Source: Opisthorchis felineus
Taxonomy: Eukaryota; Platyhelminthes; Trematoda; Opisthorchiida; Opisthorchiidae
Direction of reading: 5' to 3'
Length of the DNA stretch: 64,000 nt
Assembly: GCA_004794785.1 (NCBI GenBank)
Contig: SJOL01007411.1
Coordinates: 1,419,728-1,483,727 of the forward strand
In this document: positions 22,620 to 34,504 of the stretch, one piece after another
Position numbering within the stretch: the stretch's first letter is position 1
Layout: each line of letters opens with the position of its first letter
Position numbers and translations under genes: made by a program
The notes under the pieces: generated by a model
Seen by the model: only the letters and a program-made list of their open reading frames with translations
The model's database searches: none
Told to the model about the DNA's origin: nothing

Positions 22620-24399
22620 AGCTGTCTGGTTACATGTGCTTGCAATAAACCATATGATAAAACACTATCAAATTAGGTTCAGACAGCCACATTCAGGACG
22701 TAACGCAATTGGGGAGATCGGCGTCGACCCATTGCCAACCTGTTTCTTATTTACTTCATGTGAAATCTTGAGTATGATCTTTGGACTGTTATTCAAACGT
22801 CTTTGCTTGATATACCTTGCATTGAGGCCGCCATATAGCCACGTCGAATTTCCGCATTTGCTTCTTACTGCTTTGTACCAAAGTTGACAGATTAATTACT
22901 CTGGGTCATGCAACATTTTGTTACCAATGACAGTGAACTTTGGTACAAAGCAAGAGAAACTCGGTTTTGGTTGTCATTCAATGATAATTAACGATCCTAG
23001 AGCTATCTCAATCTTGACTAAAGTTTCGGTAGAGCACACATGTTCAGGCCAGCTTAGTTTCGTCAAGCAGCAGCGCTGAAGATGTGGGCGAACCAGTCAT
23101 TCAATGCTCTCTATCAGCAAGATGTATGCATAGGCTTGCCTTGTTATCATATACATGTACTAAATGTAAAGAAAAGGTTTTAGACACCCTAGAACTTACT
23201 ATCTGAACCACCTGCTGGTAGTTCCTCTGTTGAAACGATTATAGTCACACAGGCTGTCCTTATTTATTTGGTTGTGTTCCCTGGAGCAGCCATCCGTTTG
23301 CTGCACAGGTACCAGAGTGAGCCGGCAGCAAGGGTGACAGTGGATTTTTATCACCATCGTTTTAAGGAGCGTTGAGGACTGGTCCATGACTAGATGACCG
23401 AACTTGGAAAGGGAAACGGATGTTTCGGTTGGGCGCTTGATGTGTGCTTATTAGACTCCCCATCTTTGCCACACAGTACCTGAAACTTACGAATTAAGTG
23501 ACACTAACGTGATTTTACGGAGCTAGTCATGACATATGTAGCTATTCACATTGCCGGTTTTCTTCATACGCACACAGTATTCTTTCCGTTCTCTTTTCGG
23601 TATTCGACGGCTGCAAGACAACAGAAAGTATTGCAGAAAGTGCATAACTGGCTGACAGGCAATTCAACTTCTTGTTTAGGTGTGACATTAGCACTTCCTA
23701 TCTATTTTCAATTACCCTGATAAGGTCTTCATTTCATTTGTGTATTTATGCCTAGTTGGTAATGCATGTCTGACTTATGCCGACCTATTTTTGTTCTTTA
23801 TCTGGGCAAAAACCAACTGCATTTTCCCCCATACTACACTTATTCGTACAATCCACAGGCAGCTTCAGGTAGTTTGGTGGTTGTATTTGGTGAGGCTGCT
23901 CCACTCCACACTGATCATTGGTTTGAGACAGACTAAAGTTAATCAACAAAATGTTTGCGTGCTTGTCATGTTCAATCTCAAGGAACAGATGTGCAAGTCA
24001 AAGTTGTTAGTCATGTCCGTCTTGTGCCATGATGCAGTTTCATCATCCTGTGTTTAGACTCAGGGCGGTTTGATCAGTGTCACCGGAATATATTTGCTCA
24101 TCTGTTTAGTTGCCTGCATATGTGTTCGGTGATCGCGCTGGCTCACGATTGATCGCCCCATCATCCTTTTTACGTGGAAAATGACAGCCGCATGGTCATG
24201 CGAATTGGCTTGTGTCTCAGTAAATCCGCATATTACTGGTCTCCGCGACGGCCACAGGTTTCGTTGTAATGGACTCTGGTAAATTTGCCTGTATTGCTAG
24301 ATGGATTTAAAAGCTGTCGGAACATTCTCATGGTATCCTGTGTCAGCAAATGAACCAAAACCGAGCTCGTAATGGCATAGCGTTCACCCTTCTGGAAGC
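22620..24399. other. 1.8 kb without a supported gene
   Basis: Short open frames only, none with splice borders plus recognisable motifs. Confidence 0.4.
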
Positions 24400-24411
24400 T
24401 AGCTAAGGGAT

Positions 24412-24561
24412 TAACGAAATGCGCTCATTTGCAAACAAACTTGGTTTTGCTGGAAACATCATAAACGAGAGATTCAGCTGGGTTCAAGGTGTGTCTATCG
24501 CAAAACCAAATTTGTTTGCAACTGAGTGTATTTCGCTAATTCCGTGCAGTTTGGTTTCAAG
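24412..24561 (+). mobile_element. fold-back relative of the hammerhead elements, copy C
   Basis: A 150 bp insertion flanked by a 12 bp duplication (tagctaagggat at 24400-24411 and 24562-24573). It starts like copies A and B (taacgaaatgcgctcatttg) but has no ribozyme. Instead the first about 40 bp are repeated inverted at about 24500-24540 (gcaaaaccaaatttgtttgc ... gtatttcgctaa), so a transcript would fold back on itself. It ends ttggtttcaag, matching an internal point of copy A (about 5260-5270). This looks like a variant made of the 5' domain only. Confidence 0.65.
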
Positions 24562-24573
24562 TAGCTAAGGGAT

Positions 24574-26335
24574 GTTTTTGGACAGCTGTATTTTATTCTG
24601 ACGAGTATAACTGGCTTTTCGGGTGCAAAACAAGTGAAGTCTACAAACCAGCTTAATCAGACTAAGTAGTCTATTCTTGCTTCCTTCTCTGACCATTGGA
24701 TGGCTTATCGTAGGCTTATAAGCAGGCCCAGGAGTATGTTGTTTCAAATATTTTTCAGTGTCTATACCACTGCTTCACTACTTGGATCATCTTCGCAAAG
24801 CAGACTCATATAAGCAAGTCTTTATTACATACGAAACGATTGTTTTGGAGGGATGGGTTTTGTGTGACTTCTGAGAAAACTGTCAGTTTAGCCGACTTCT
24901 CAAAACGTGTTTGTAAGAAATTTTAACTCCTGTTATGGAGTCCTCTGCAGGCACAACTTTCTATTTTCTTCAGGAAGATGTTCACCAAGTAGTATTTCCG
25001 TTTGAATGAAGCGAAACCTGAAAAAGTGTACATATTGGCTAGTCATCTTGGGGTTGTGCAAAACCTTTTGCGGCATCCAGAATTTTTGTGTTCTACTCAC
25101 CAACGAAAGATTTTTTCCTCTTCGAACTCACATGGAAAACAAATACACGACATTGCTCTGTTAAAATCGCCTGAATTGACACGGAATCAACAATAGTGTC
25201 ACCAATTGAAACGTCTCAAATACTGGTAGGATTTTGTCACTTAAACTTGAGCACGGTCACAGTCGTTCTTGAGAATTTTTTTGCATCGAGAGCCTATCCT
25301 GTCTGTCGAGGAGTGCGGATAGTCAATTTCCCGATTATGGGATATCATGGATGATTTTTTTTTCGATGCATAGGCTTTCCCTTTTTATCTCTTCGTAGGT
25401 AAACTTCAAATGTCATCTTTGGGGGTTTAGCTCATCGCCAGTCGTCTCACTCGGTGACCAGATCGCTCAGTTGAGTTATCTGTACAGTCTGTACTACAAA
25501 CATTCGCTTCAATCGTACTCCAAGCTAAGGATAGAACACCACACGTTTGCTTCAATTAACTCTAAATTGCTCAAATTATTTATGTAGTTTGGACTCCGTG
25601 CATTGGCAGTCACGACTGTCCCGTGTTTATGATTCTCCAACAAACACTGACACTTGGACCGCATAGTTCATTTCTTGATGATAACTTGTTTCCTTTTTAA
25701 ATCGTGATTAAAAACGCAACCAAACTGTTGAAACAAGTTGCTACGCTACGAATCCAACCTTCCGTCCGTTTGAGTTTCATAATAGGCTGAAAGTCAGAGA
25801 GTGGGCACATCACTCTGTCAGTACAACTTTGTTACTGACACCGTCTTGTTTATAGTCTTCAGGTCTTACATTTCACAGCTGATGGGACTAAATGAAATGT
25901 TAAAGTACCACAAGTCAAAGAACTTGATTCGAAGTCGAGCCACTGCACAGCCTACCATCAGCCGACGGCTTTTGGTCAAAGTCGCTGGATGTGTAAAAAT
26001 TTTAGGTGATTCATAGCAGTGTGACGAAATCTCGTTGGCGTTTTTTAACCAGTTTTGCATAGTTTGGCTTGTTTGATCGTCCAGTATGGGCTCACCAATA
26101 ACTGCCCTTCGTATGATGAATAAATTTCTCTTACTGTTCCAAGTGTTCAGCGAACAAGTAGGGGAAAATATACTGTGCTGATTTAGCTACTTGAGTATAC
26201 CAAGCAGTATATGGTAAGCCATGGTGTTTCGGGTCAGGCAACGACAGCGCCTATTTTCGCTCCCGATCTTTGTGGTCTTCTGGTATGGAACTGCTCCGGA
26301 AAGCAGTTAATTAAAGTAAATCCAGAGTAGAAACC
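24574..26335. other. 1.8 kb without a supported gene
   Basis: Nothing beyond chance frames is recognised. Confidence 0.4.
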
Positions 26336-26339
26336 CTGA

Positions 26340-26640
26340 CATCAACTCTGTTTCGCAAACCCCACATAAAGGCGAGAAGAGCTGTCGGGATCAGCCAATG
26401 ATCCGTCACTGATGCAGCCGGCGGTCAACATCACCTTGAAACAGATTGGGTCGTGATGGTGGCTTCGTCCAGTAAGTGAGGCCAGTCTAAGCTGAAAAGC
26501 TGAGAAACACTGTACAGCCGTTTCATCCTTATTGGAAGTCATCAGTGGTGCGTATCTCACGAAACCTCAGAATCTCGAACCCGCGACCTCCTGGCTAGCA
26601 GTTTGGACATTGGGCATTCGGCCACGAGGGATCCACCAGG
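26340..26640 (-). repeat. tRNA-headed SINE, copy 1
   Basis: The minus strand has an A-box-like TGGCCGAATGC (rc of 26609-26626 region) and, about 35 bp on, a B box GGGTTCGAGATTC (rc of 26570-26582), the pol III promoter pair of a tRNA-derived SINE. The body contains acttccaataaggatgaaac and ggcctcacttactggacgaa, both recurring in copies 2 and 3. Open frames in it are incidental. Confidence 0.7.
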
Positions 26641-26689
26641 GATGTGATTGATATAGGATATAGCACCGTTCATCCTTCAATCAAGGGAT

Positions 26690-26920
26690 CCAAACCACAT
26701 GGTCACACACCGCTCGTGGGCGAACGGGAAGATGACCAAACTAATAGCCGGGAGGTCGCGGTTTCGAGACTCTCTCGAATTTCGTGAGATGCTTACTACC
26801 GCTGATTTCCAATAAAGATGAAACAGCTATACAGTGATTCTGGGCTATTCAGCATAGACTAGCCTCACTTACAGGACGAAGTCTTCACAAAAATTCCTAA
26901 ATCTTCCCACACCACTAAGA
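26690..26920 (+). repeat. tRNA-headed SINE, copy 2
   Basis: Plus-strand copy of the same family in inverted orientation to copy 1: agccgggaggtcgcgg, a B box with one extra T, then tttccaataaagatgaaaca and cctcacttacaggacgaag. The two copies face away from each other over a spacer of about 50 bp that shares gatatagg-like sequence with 27.6-27.7 kb. Confidence 0.65.
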
Positions 26921-27351
26921 ATGGGTTGTTTTCAGCCTGGGTTAGCCTTTTCATTTAGTCGCAAAATTCGAGACTGCACTGGTGCATGAACAATGTGAAT
27001 GCCTTAGCTTGATATTTATCACATGGAAGACGGAAAAATAGGTGAAAATCAACCATTTAGTAAGGCTTCGACCAAGTGAAAGATATTTTGACCTTCCAAG
27101 ACTGCGTTCATGTCCCTTACCGGCCTGCGACACCGCCACCTGGAGGACGATTCTCCACAATGCCATCTTGAAACCATCTTGAAACGTGCGAAAATAGTCC
27201 GCACAGGTTGACGTCGCACCTGTTAACTAACCTCTGATGCGTTGCATGTGATTATGCTGGCAGACCAGTGGCATGCACATTGATGTACAGCAGTTTCGGT
27301 CATAATCTAGTGACGAATTTGTCTTGTAATGTTATGAGGGTGGATCGATGG

Positions 27352-27354
<3 letters not shown>

Positions 27355-27384
<30 letters not shown>
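27355..27384. repeat. (AT)15 microsatellite
   Basis: A pure run of 15 AT units. Confidence 0.98.
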
Positions 27385-27387
<3 letters not shown>

Positions 27388-27714
27388 TAATGCTTTATTC
27401 TTTTCTGCTCTTAACGTTATCATCACTATTCTAGTGTAGTCAGTTTTAGAAAAAAATCTGTTCCGGGGACGTTTACAGCTTGTAGTGAATTTGGTAAATC
27501 TACCACAGCAGAAGACATTACGGGAATGATCAGATGTACGCATCTCACAATACCCGCGAACCGTGAAATTGGCTGACTGGAAGAATAATTCACACGGTGA
27601 GTAAAACTGCTACCTAAGAATCGTCATTCTGGAGTCAGCCAACACATGTGATCACGTGATATGGATCCCGTGACGCTATATCCTGTCTAAATGCGAGCTA
27701 ATCACACTTCTGAT

Positions 27715-28340
27715 TAACGGTTCGCGGCCAAACGACAAAATGTTCAGACTACTAGCCGGGAGATCATGGATTAGAAATTCCTGGTTGTTGATCAGGTGGC
27801 TGTTGATCTGTTCGCCGAGCTTGGCAATTGGCTTGCAAACGTTTCGTCACCATACGAGGAGACATCAACAGTGCGCAGTTGGGTGGGTACTTCTTTCTTG
27901 CCTGCGTGTGTTTATATAGCATTTGAAGACTATCTGTTATCTTCTAACGTGATTGGCTACTGGGAGTGTAACGATTTTTGTGAATCTATTGGTCCGTTTC
28001 TAATCTTTGTTGCGTTGTGGTCTGCGTTCCTTTGCGTTGATTGGCTATATCAACGCCTTCTATTTTTTGTAGTTTGTTCTCTGGCCTTGATTGGCTGCCA
28101 ATCAAGCCAATTGCCAAGATCGGCGAACAGATCAACAGCCACCTGGTCAACAACCAATAAGCTCACCCGAGCTACCAATATTTCAACACATTTGAAATTC
28201 CGTTGAGTTTATTGAGGTGCGCACTTCTAACGATTTCCAATGAGGATGAAAAACAGCTGCACAGTTCTTGGTTTTTCAGCACAGTGGTTTCCGTTAGGTA
28301 TAAGCATGAGGCCACCCAAAACGAGCAGGTATCTCTAAAG
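27715..28340 (+). repeat. tRNA-headed SINE, copy 3, interrupted
   Basis: The head (ggttcgcggccaaacgac ... ctagccgggagatcatgg) ends at 27781. The body resumes at 28202 with gttgagtttattgaggtgcg, then cgatttccaatgaggatgaa. The insertion at 27782-28193 splits it at the B-box/body junction. The B box is degenerate. Confidence 0.6.
27782..28193 (+). mobile_element. 412 bp insertion with 54 bp inverted repeats
   Basis: Arms at 27782-27835 (tggttgttgatcaggtggct and on) and 28103-28156 are inverted copies with 2 mismatches in 54. The insert is flanked by gaattcc-type direct repeats, exactly gaaattcc at 27774-27781 and 28194-28201, an apparent 8 bp target duplication. A 37 bp tail lies between the right arm and the right duplication. 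The inside has an open frame (27796-28206) with SSPYEETSTVRSWVG but no transposase motif. The motif gattggct recurs three times. An 8 bp duplication would suit a hAT-like non-autonomous element. An asymmetric tail plus inverted repeats would also suit a PLE-derived unit. Confidence 0.65.
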
Positions 28341-28369
28341 AAGTCTTGGCAGACTTGACCATGCACTAG

Positions 28370-30585
28370 TCCAAATCATTCATCAGTTTATACGGGTTTC
28401 TGATACTCCATTATTTATTGCTCGCGCGAACCAAGCTAACAAACAACAATTGCGTGCAACATTTTCACACAATACGTTTTCTTGATTGCCATAATAAATA
28501 CGAAGCTGTCTTACATGATGTATCGTCTTGATTGTTATGACAGCGATGATGCCCCGGTCTTGTCCAGATACTTAGCTTATTTTTTGGTTTTCTCAAATCC
28601 ATGACGTCAGCTACACTTCGAAGAGGTGGACGTGAATAAACATACAGCCTGCTGCCTTTGTTTCCACATTCACTTCAAGGTATGTCGAATGGAAGGAGAG
28701 CCATGTGCATTCTAATGTGAATTACCAGCATACAAATTTAAAACTCTATTACGTGTTAATAATAATATAAGTTACTACACGACAAAATAGCTCACCTACA
28801 CTATTTATCTGTGAAAGCCTTACACAAACAGGCTAGACGCAGGTTTATTACGGACTGTAGTGGGTGTAAGTATAGAACAAGTGACGTAGGGGATAAGTAA
28901 GGGATATCAGAAATACAACAAATTGAAGTTATTTGAGGAAAAAAGTCGTACTTCGAACAGATAATTGAGGTAGTCGTAAGAGAGTGCCCGATGGATTTGG
29001 TGAAAATTATATCGTTGGGTTAAGCTGAAACAAGTAACAAAATTTTTGCTTTATATGGAGTCAGCCAAAACGTTTCGTGATATTGCACTTCACTTAGAAG
29101 TGTTTTACCAGCCTGACGCTAAGGCAGCAATCTTCAACAAGGAGTCCGCAAATGAAGACAGGTATCAGTAAATCGATTGAAGAAGAATCCGTGCGATAAA
29201 AAATGTATGACTAAAACTGAGGGGAACAGATGGCGTTCTCAGTCATATGGTATAATAAACGAGAAGTTTAACACCACGAACGACTGTCTGGGTAGGAGTG
29301 GAGTAGATGAAATCACTTGATAGGTTTACTTGGAAGAACACTAACTTTGTATACTGTGCTTCCGGTTTATTGCTTATTGTTCTGCTCAAAACACACCGCT
29401 AACGCGGCTCGTCTTTGTGTTCACCAAAACTGAACAACAACAAAGCCACATGGCTTCCCTCGGTCTTGGAATGCAGTTTACTTGAAATAGAAGCCTTTGT
29501 GTCAACCGGGTGTTATCTACAACTCGACGCATTTGGGAATGAAATCCACTGATGATCGATGCTGGGTATGGCGCGGTCGTTCAAAACTACGTGCCTACCA
29601 AATTTAGTAGGGTGTATTGAGTGAAGCTAAGCGCACATCTTGGGGTGTTCGTTTGAATTAATATTTATTGTTTAGTCAGACGACACTGACCATGCTTGGA
29701 CAATTTTAGTGGGCTGGAAATTCCGCAATATGTAGTAGTAACTAATGATTACCGGTCAGGAGAGCGAAAACTGTCCGTATGTGCAGGTTATGCACATATA
29801 TGCAGTTATCTCATGGGCATCAGTATCTTCGCCCTTATCTTCCTGTGCTTGGTCCGGCGCATAGACATAAGGGATTAGTCATACAGACGAGTTTTCTTTT
29901 ACCACTGTTGTAATTTATACAGACAGTTGTGCCACTTGAAAAACGAATTCTTTCTCAACGGCCTTGTTTCGTTCCTTCATAAAAAACAACTTCTAAGACA
30001 TAAGAAGCATAACTGAAGTTGTGGAAAACATACAGTCGAGAGTCAGCTCAATTCACAGACACGACTGCAAAAAACTAGTCCAAACCGATATGCCTGGACG
30101 CATTGGAATATGTATAGGGCTGCATTAACTTTGTACGTACAAGAAAATTCTGCACGAACACTGACTGTTTAATTCCAGGCCAGTGGAAAACATTCATAAC
30201 AACTGCAGTCGGTCGCAAATAATAGCACTCCTTGATGCTCATCTTCTGAATAGAAAACATCATAACAGACCAAGTACATGAATGACTTGCGTTGGATATT
30301 TTGTGATGTTGAAGCTACCGCGATGGATTTTTACGGTTGACTATTCAGGCTCCAATCAAATTCTCTACAAGTGTGCGAGATGGTCATTCAGCCCTGAGGT
30401 TTAGCCATCAGGAGACAGATAACTGGCAAGCGTTGCTACATTTTCGAGTATTCCCATCATAGTTACCCCTTTTCTAGTTGAAAATAAGGTACTGGTTGTT
30501 TGTTTTGACTGAATAGTCATCAGAATTATGGCGCTACCAAATGATGCATCATTTCTGGTACATTTTTCAGCACCATTACACCTAC
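28370..30585. other. 2.2 kb without a supported gene
   Basis: No exon with both splice borders and protein-like composition was found. Confidence 0.4.
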
Positions 30586-30726
30586 GTGAAACGAGGAAGA
30601 TTGTGGGTTGGATAGGAGGTTGATTTCTGCCACAAGCGTCTCCATATTCCCCATATTTAGCAACTACCTTCCGGAAACCCCAGACGTCTATGGTATGAAA
30701 GTTAAAAAGCTCCTTCTTAACAAACT
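30586..30726 (-). CDS. weak candidate exon, minus strand
   Basis: On the minus strand, acceptor aattgtgacag is followed by an open stretch reading FVKKELFNFHTIDVWGFRK and AKYGEYGDACGRNQ, ending at donor gtaggt. An earlier donor at 30667 would give a 59-base exon. It lies downstream of the minus-strand exons at 33.8-47.7 kb and could belong to the same gene. No family is recognised. Confidence 0.22.
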
Positions 30727-33700
30727 CTGTCACAATTTTGCGGCCAATTTGACAGTTAGAACACGCATGCACCGAGATTTGTTTCCAAGCGTCGAATAGG
30801 AGTTACTTGATGACTACTTTACCCAGGATATGCAAACCAGTTTTTTTTACATCCATCGCTAGCTTTTTTGAAACAAAAAACAGAAATAGGTTGTTATGAT
30901 CGTTTTTTATTTATTTCTTACAAGATTTTGATCTTTCTTCAGTTTAAAAACTGCTGTGTGTATGTTAAATTCGTTATTTAGCTTGAAACCGTAGTGAGCT
31001 TAACACGCTGACAAACCAGACGGCACAATTTTGACTCCATAAGCTGATCAGTATTCAATCACCACCTGGAAGATCAAGGCAAGTAGGACACTGTGACATG
31101 ATGGGTTATGTTCTTTTCGAATGGGCGAAACTAGGAAAGTATGGACTCCTTATTACATCACAATCAAGCTGCGCTGCGTCATACAAACCCTCTTTGAATC
31201 TTACGGACCAGTATTTTCACCTTCACTAGCCATGTTGCACGAGTCCTCATAATGATTGCTTTCTACTTGCATGTGACCAGAACGATTGTCTATCTACAGC
31301 GCATATTTGTTTCCGTCCACATTATCTCCGTTTGTGGTGTTCCCCTTTCTGCACTAATCAGCTGGTGTTAATACATGTTCAGACACTGTCAACCGGCTGC
31401 CTTTTGTGTACCAACCAGCCGGCTAGTTATTACTTAGTAGAACGGGCACAAAGTCCGTCCGAAGTCTTTTTTCGAATGTTGTTGGGCAGACTTCTGTCAA
31501 CCAGTTGGGCTATGTTGATCCAAGCTCAATGACCAGCTCTGTGCGCATAGCGTTACTATGCTCCTGGTTACGTGAAACAAAATTTTAATGCTATTTGTGT
31601 ATCCGTTATACTTCTTCTGACTCCTTCGTATACATAGTTTGAGTGTTCCAGCTTCGGTGGTTGAAGAATTTACATGAATTGTTATCACGGTGAGACATAG
31701 TCCTTCTTTCGGTACTTTTGGGAAAACTAGATTTAAAGACCATTGCTAGACTGTTTAAAGATATTGGATAGCTAGTTACATTATCCTGCAGCCGCCCTTT
31801 GCTTTGAAGAAAACTGAACAACCAGAAGTGATGATGTTTATTCACAGTGATTTCGTATTTTTACTAACGTCCCACTGGCCGACTGATTGCCAATAAAATG
31901 GGTCTCTGCCCTTTAATAACTGGATTAGAACCACAGATGACGTGCTACCAAACAGAGGGTATCATCTGCATTTTATATAAGTGGACAGAACTGTGGACTC
32001 GGTCGTTCCATGGCGTTTGATGAAATCTCTCCAGTTACTCAGCCCTTTGAATCTGCTCACCAATAGAGCAATTATCTCTGAGGAAGGGATATGTGGATTG
32101 TGGGTAAAGAAAGGATAAATGATGTTTCAAAATGATGCGAAAATTCTCAGTATGCATCGTACACTAATGCAAAAATGTGTCTTTCATACAGATGTGAGGG
32201 AAATTCAAGATCCACATAAGGTACGGTGACACGATAGGTAAACTTGTCTCCCAGAAAGAGCCTATGCTCCAAGGTTTTCATGCTTTGTGAAGCTACTTTA
32301 AGAAATTGTATTCTCCAAAGAGTCTCCACTTTCGCGCAAACACGAGGTATACAACGCAATTTCCAGATTTTTTTTCAGAAAATTTCTCAGGTTAATGAAA
32401 AATGGCAGGTCGGAATACCGCAGTGCGTGTTTGGTTTACCAATTTGGGCCTCCCCGAGAGATTTCCAAACTTTAGTGGGTAATATGGAGAGTTCATTCAA
32501 CTTTGGTGTTACATTTATTACAATGTAGTTCTAAGTAGCATAATATGTATGCATGTTTTCACACAACTGCTAGCTAAGCAGATAAACAGTTACATTCGAA
32601 TTTGTGGACCCTAAAGAATGATTGTCAGAAAATCCTTCCTGCTTTGATACGACTCGCAAAACAAGATTATTGTGTAAATTTAGTAAATGAGCAATCATTG
32701 CCGGCTGGCCTTGAAGAGACGCGTACAGAAGTTTAGAATCTCTGACGATTCCAAGCCATATCACGTGATTTTTCTGCGCTGGAACAGAGTGGAATTCTCA
32801 GATGCGATGGAGTTTTTTCCGATAAATACTAAAGTTTAGCTTTTCCAAAGTTTAGATTGACCATTTGCAAACAAGCCTCTTCATTGGACTTACCAAAAGC
32901 AGGTCCACCGTAAACGCGAAACTGTTAGAAAGACCGGCTGTTGGACAAAAACAACAACTTTCAACCTTTTGCATCATCCGGAATAGCCAAATATTCTCTG
33001 ACCGTTTTTGTTACAAAAGGAATATTTCTTCTGATTTATGAACCACTAATCAAGAGTATGAACAAGTTTTCATTGTGAAGCTTCATTGTTTCATACGCCA
33101 TTTGCACGTTTATGCTGTGTACATTATTAGATATTGGACTTAACGATGATTTCGAAATCATCCGTAGGTATCCTTCATATTAAATTCTTTGTAAATGTAG
33201 CTTGGTTAACGCTGGTGCTGTAAGGCGTTCGGCCTTCTTCCTGGCATGGATAATGACAGAACAGTATTTTTCCTACATTATCCACTCGCATGAGCCTCAC
33301 TCCCAGAGCGGAACCCCATGTTTAGGTGTTTAGGTTTTCAACCTTTCCACTGATTACAGATAGGCAAACCTTATGCAAAATCACATTTCTTCCCTGTGGC
33401 AATCAACTGCAGGCAAACAATAATCACCAATCGACTGCGGGTAAACATCCTAATGGTGGTGACGCGTCACCGAATGGATTTTAACGGGCAGAGAACCACA
33501 ATTTTATACTCTGCTAACAGACACCACTGCTATCAGGTCCGTTGTGAAAATAGCTCATCAGAACAAACGACTATACCTCTTTCGTAGAAAGTAAATTTGC
33601 CTAAGTAGGCTCTTGGCCAGATGAGATACAAAAACAACGCCAACTTTCCCATGTCTATCACTCAGCAGACAGGCGTGGAACAGGTTCGAATATGGTGAAT

Positions 33701-33787
33701 ATGTCATCTGCAGTGTACTAAACTTGCTCCAAAATTGCCTAACTCCGTTGCTCCAACATAAGTTGAATTCAAAGCTGGAAGACTCAC
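30727..33787. other. 3 kb with only weak coding hints
   Basis: Two minus-strand frames look protein-like: 32579-32779 (WLGIVRDSKLLYASLQ, QPAMIAHLLNLHNN) after a possible acceptor cagcgcag, and 32147-32359 (GDKFTYRVTVPYVDLEF). Neither has a convincing donor, so neither is called as an exon. Confidence 0.3.
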
Positions 33788-33876
33788 TTTTCCTGAAAAA
33801 TTCGTTCGAAGACCTCCGTCGAATCCAATTCGGCCAAATCTGCTTCTGTGTGCTCAGACAAGAGTTCAAGAGTTTC
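33788..33876 (-). CDS. candidate exon of the minus-strand gene (acidic)
   Basis: Acceptor acagtttttcaag precedes ETLELLSEHTEADLAELDS and TEVFERIFQE, then the strong donor gtgagt (rc of 33782-33787). Length 89 bases, starting in phase 0 and ending two bases into a codon. Composition is acidic and helical. It could follow the 34.4 kb exon directly, as the phases agree. Confidence 0.5.
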
Positions 33877-34322
33877 CTTGAAAAACTGTAGCAAAAAAGT
33901 GAAACATACGACTACCTTGGCGCTTAAATCACATTATTCACTCGAGGAAGCAAAGGGGATTATTGGGCTGGAACCTCACAAAAAAAGCAAATCTTCACCT
34001 TTACGGTATCTTTTCCTCATTTTCGCTCAGTTTTTAAGTAATATTTCGAATGCACATGAGTGAAAAATTTGGGCACCGAGTGTTTAATAAATACTGCTAC
34101 GGTAACAATCTCTTTTTGGACAAATGAGTCAAAAGTTACGAAATTACTGAGTATTCTTCAAAGTAGACCATATTCCTTGTTCTGGCCATGAGCCTAATAA
34201 AGCCAGTCATGAACACAGCCGTTGGTGCTGCAAAAAGTGAAAAAACCAGACGATCGTAATTAGATAACTGTTTTAATTTTTAAGGTGCGAATGACGGCAA
34301 CTCATAACTATAGGAATTTCAC

Positions 34323-34504
34323 GCAAGGTGGTTCAACCGAGATATAACCTATTAGTTTGGTTATATTAGGTAGGGGCACGCAGAAATTCCTGTACTGACA
34401 ACGCCCGGGTTGCCAGTCATCGTCGGAAAGTTCATGCACCTCCGTGCTTGGTAACTGAATAGCAATGGACTCCACTAACAGAGCAAGACACAGCAAAGCT
34501 TGCT
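34323..34504 (-). CDS. candidate exon of the minus-strand gene
   Basis: After acceptor gttatttcacag the minus strand is open for 60 codons: ALLCLALLVESIAIQLPS, EVHELSDDDWQPGRCQ, then NFCVPLPNITKLIG and SVEPPC before a possible donor gtgaaa. The acceptor is good and the donor mediocre. It begins with two bases of a split codon, so another exon must lie between it and the 36.7 kb exon. No family is recognised. Confidence 0.4.

Noticed and set aside
27796..28206. 136-codon frame inside the 412 bp insertion as a gene
   Set aside because: It runs through both inverted repeats and the SINE junction, so it is a by-product of the insertion, not a protein gene.
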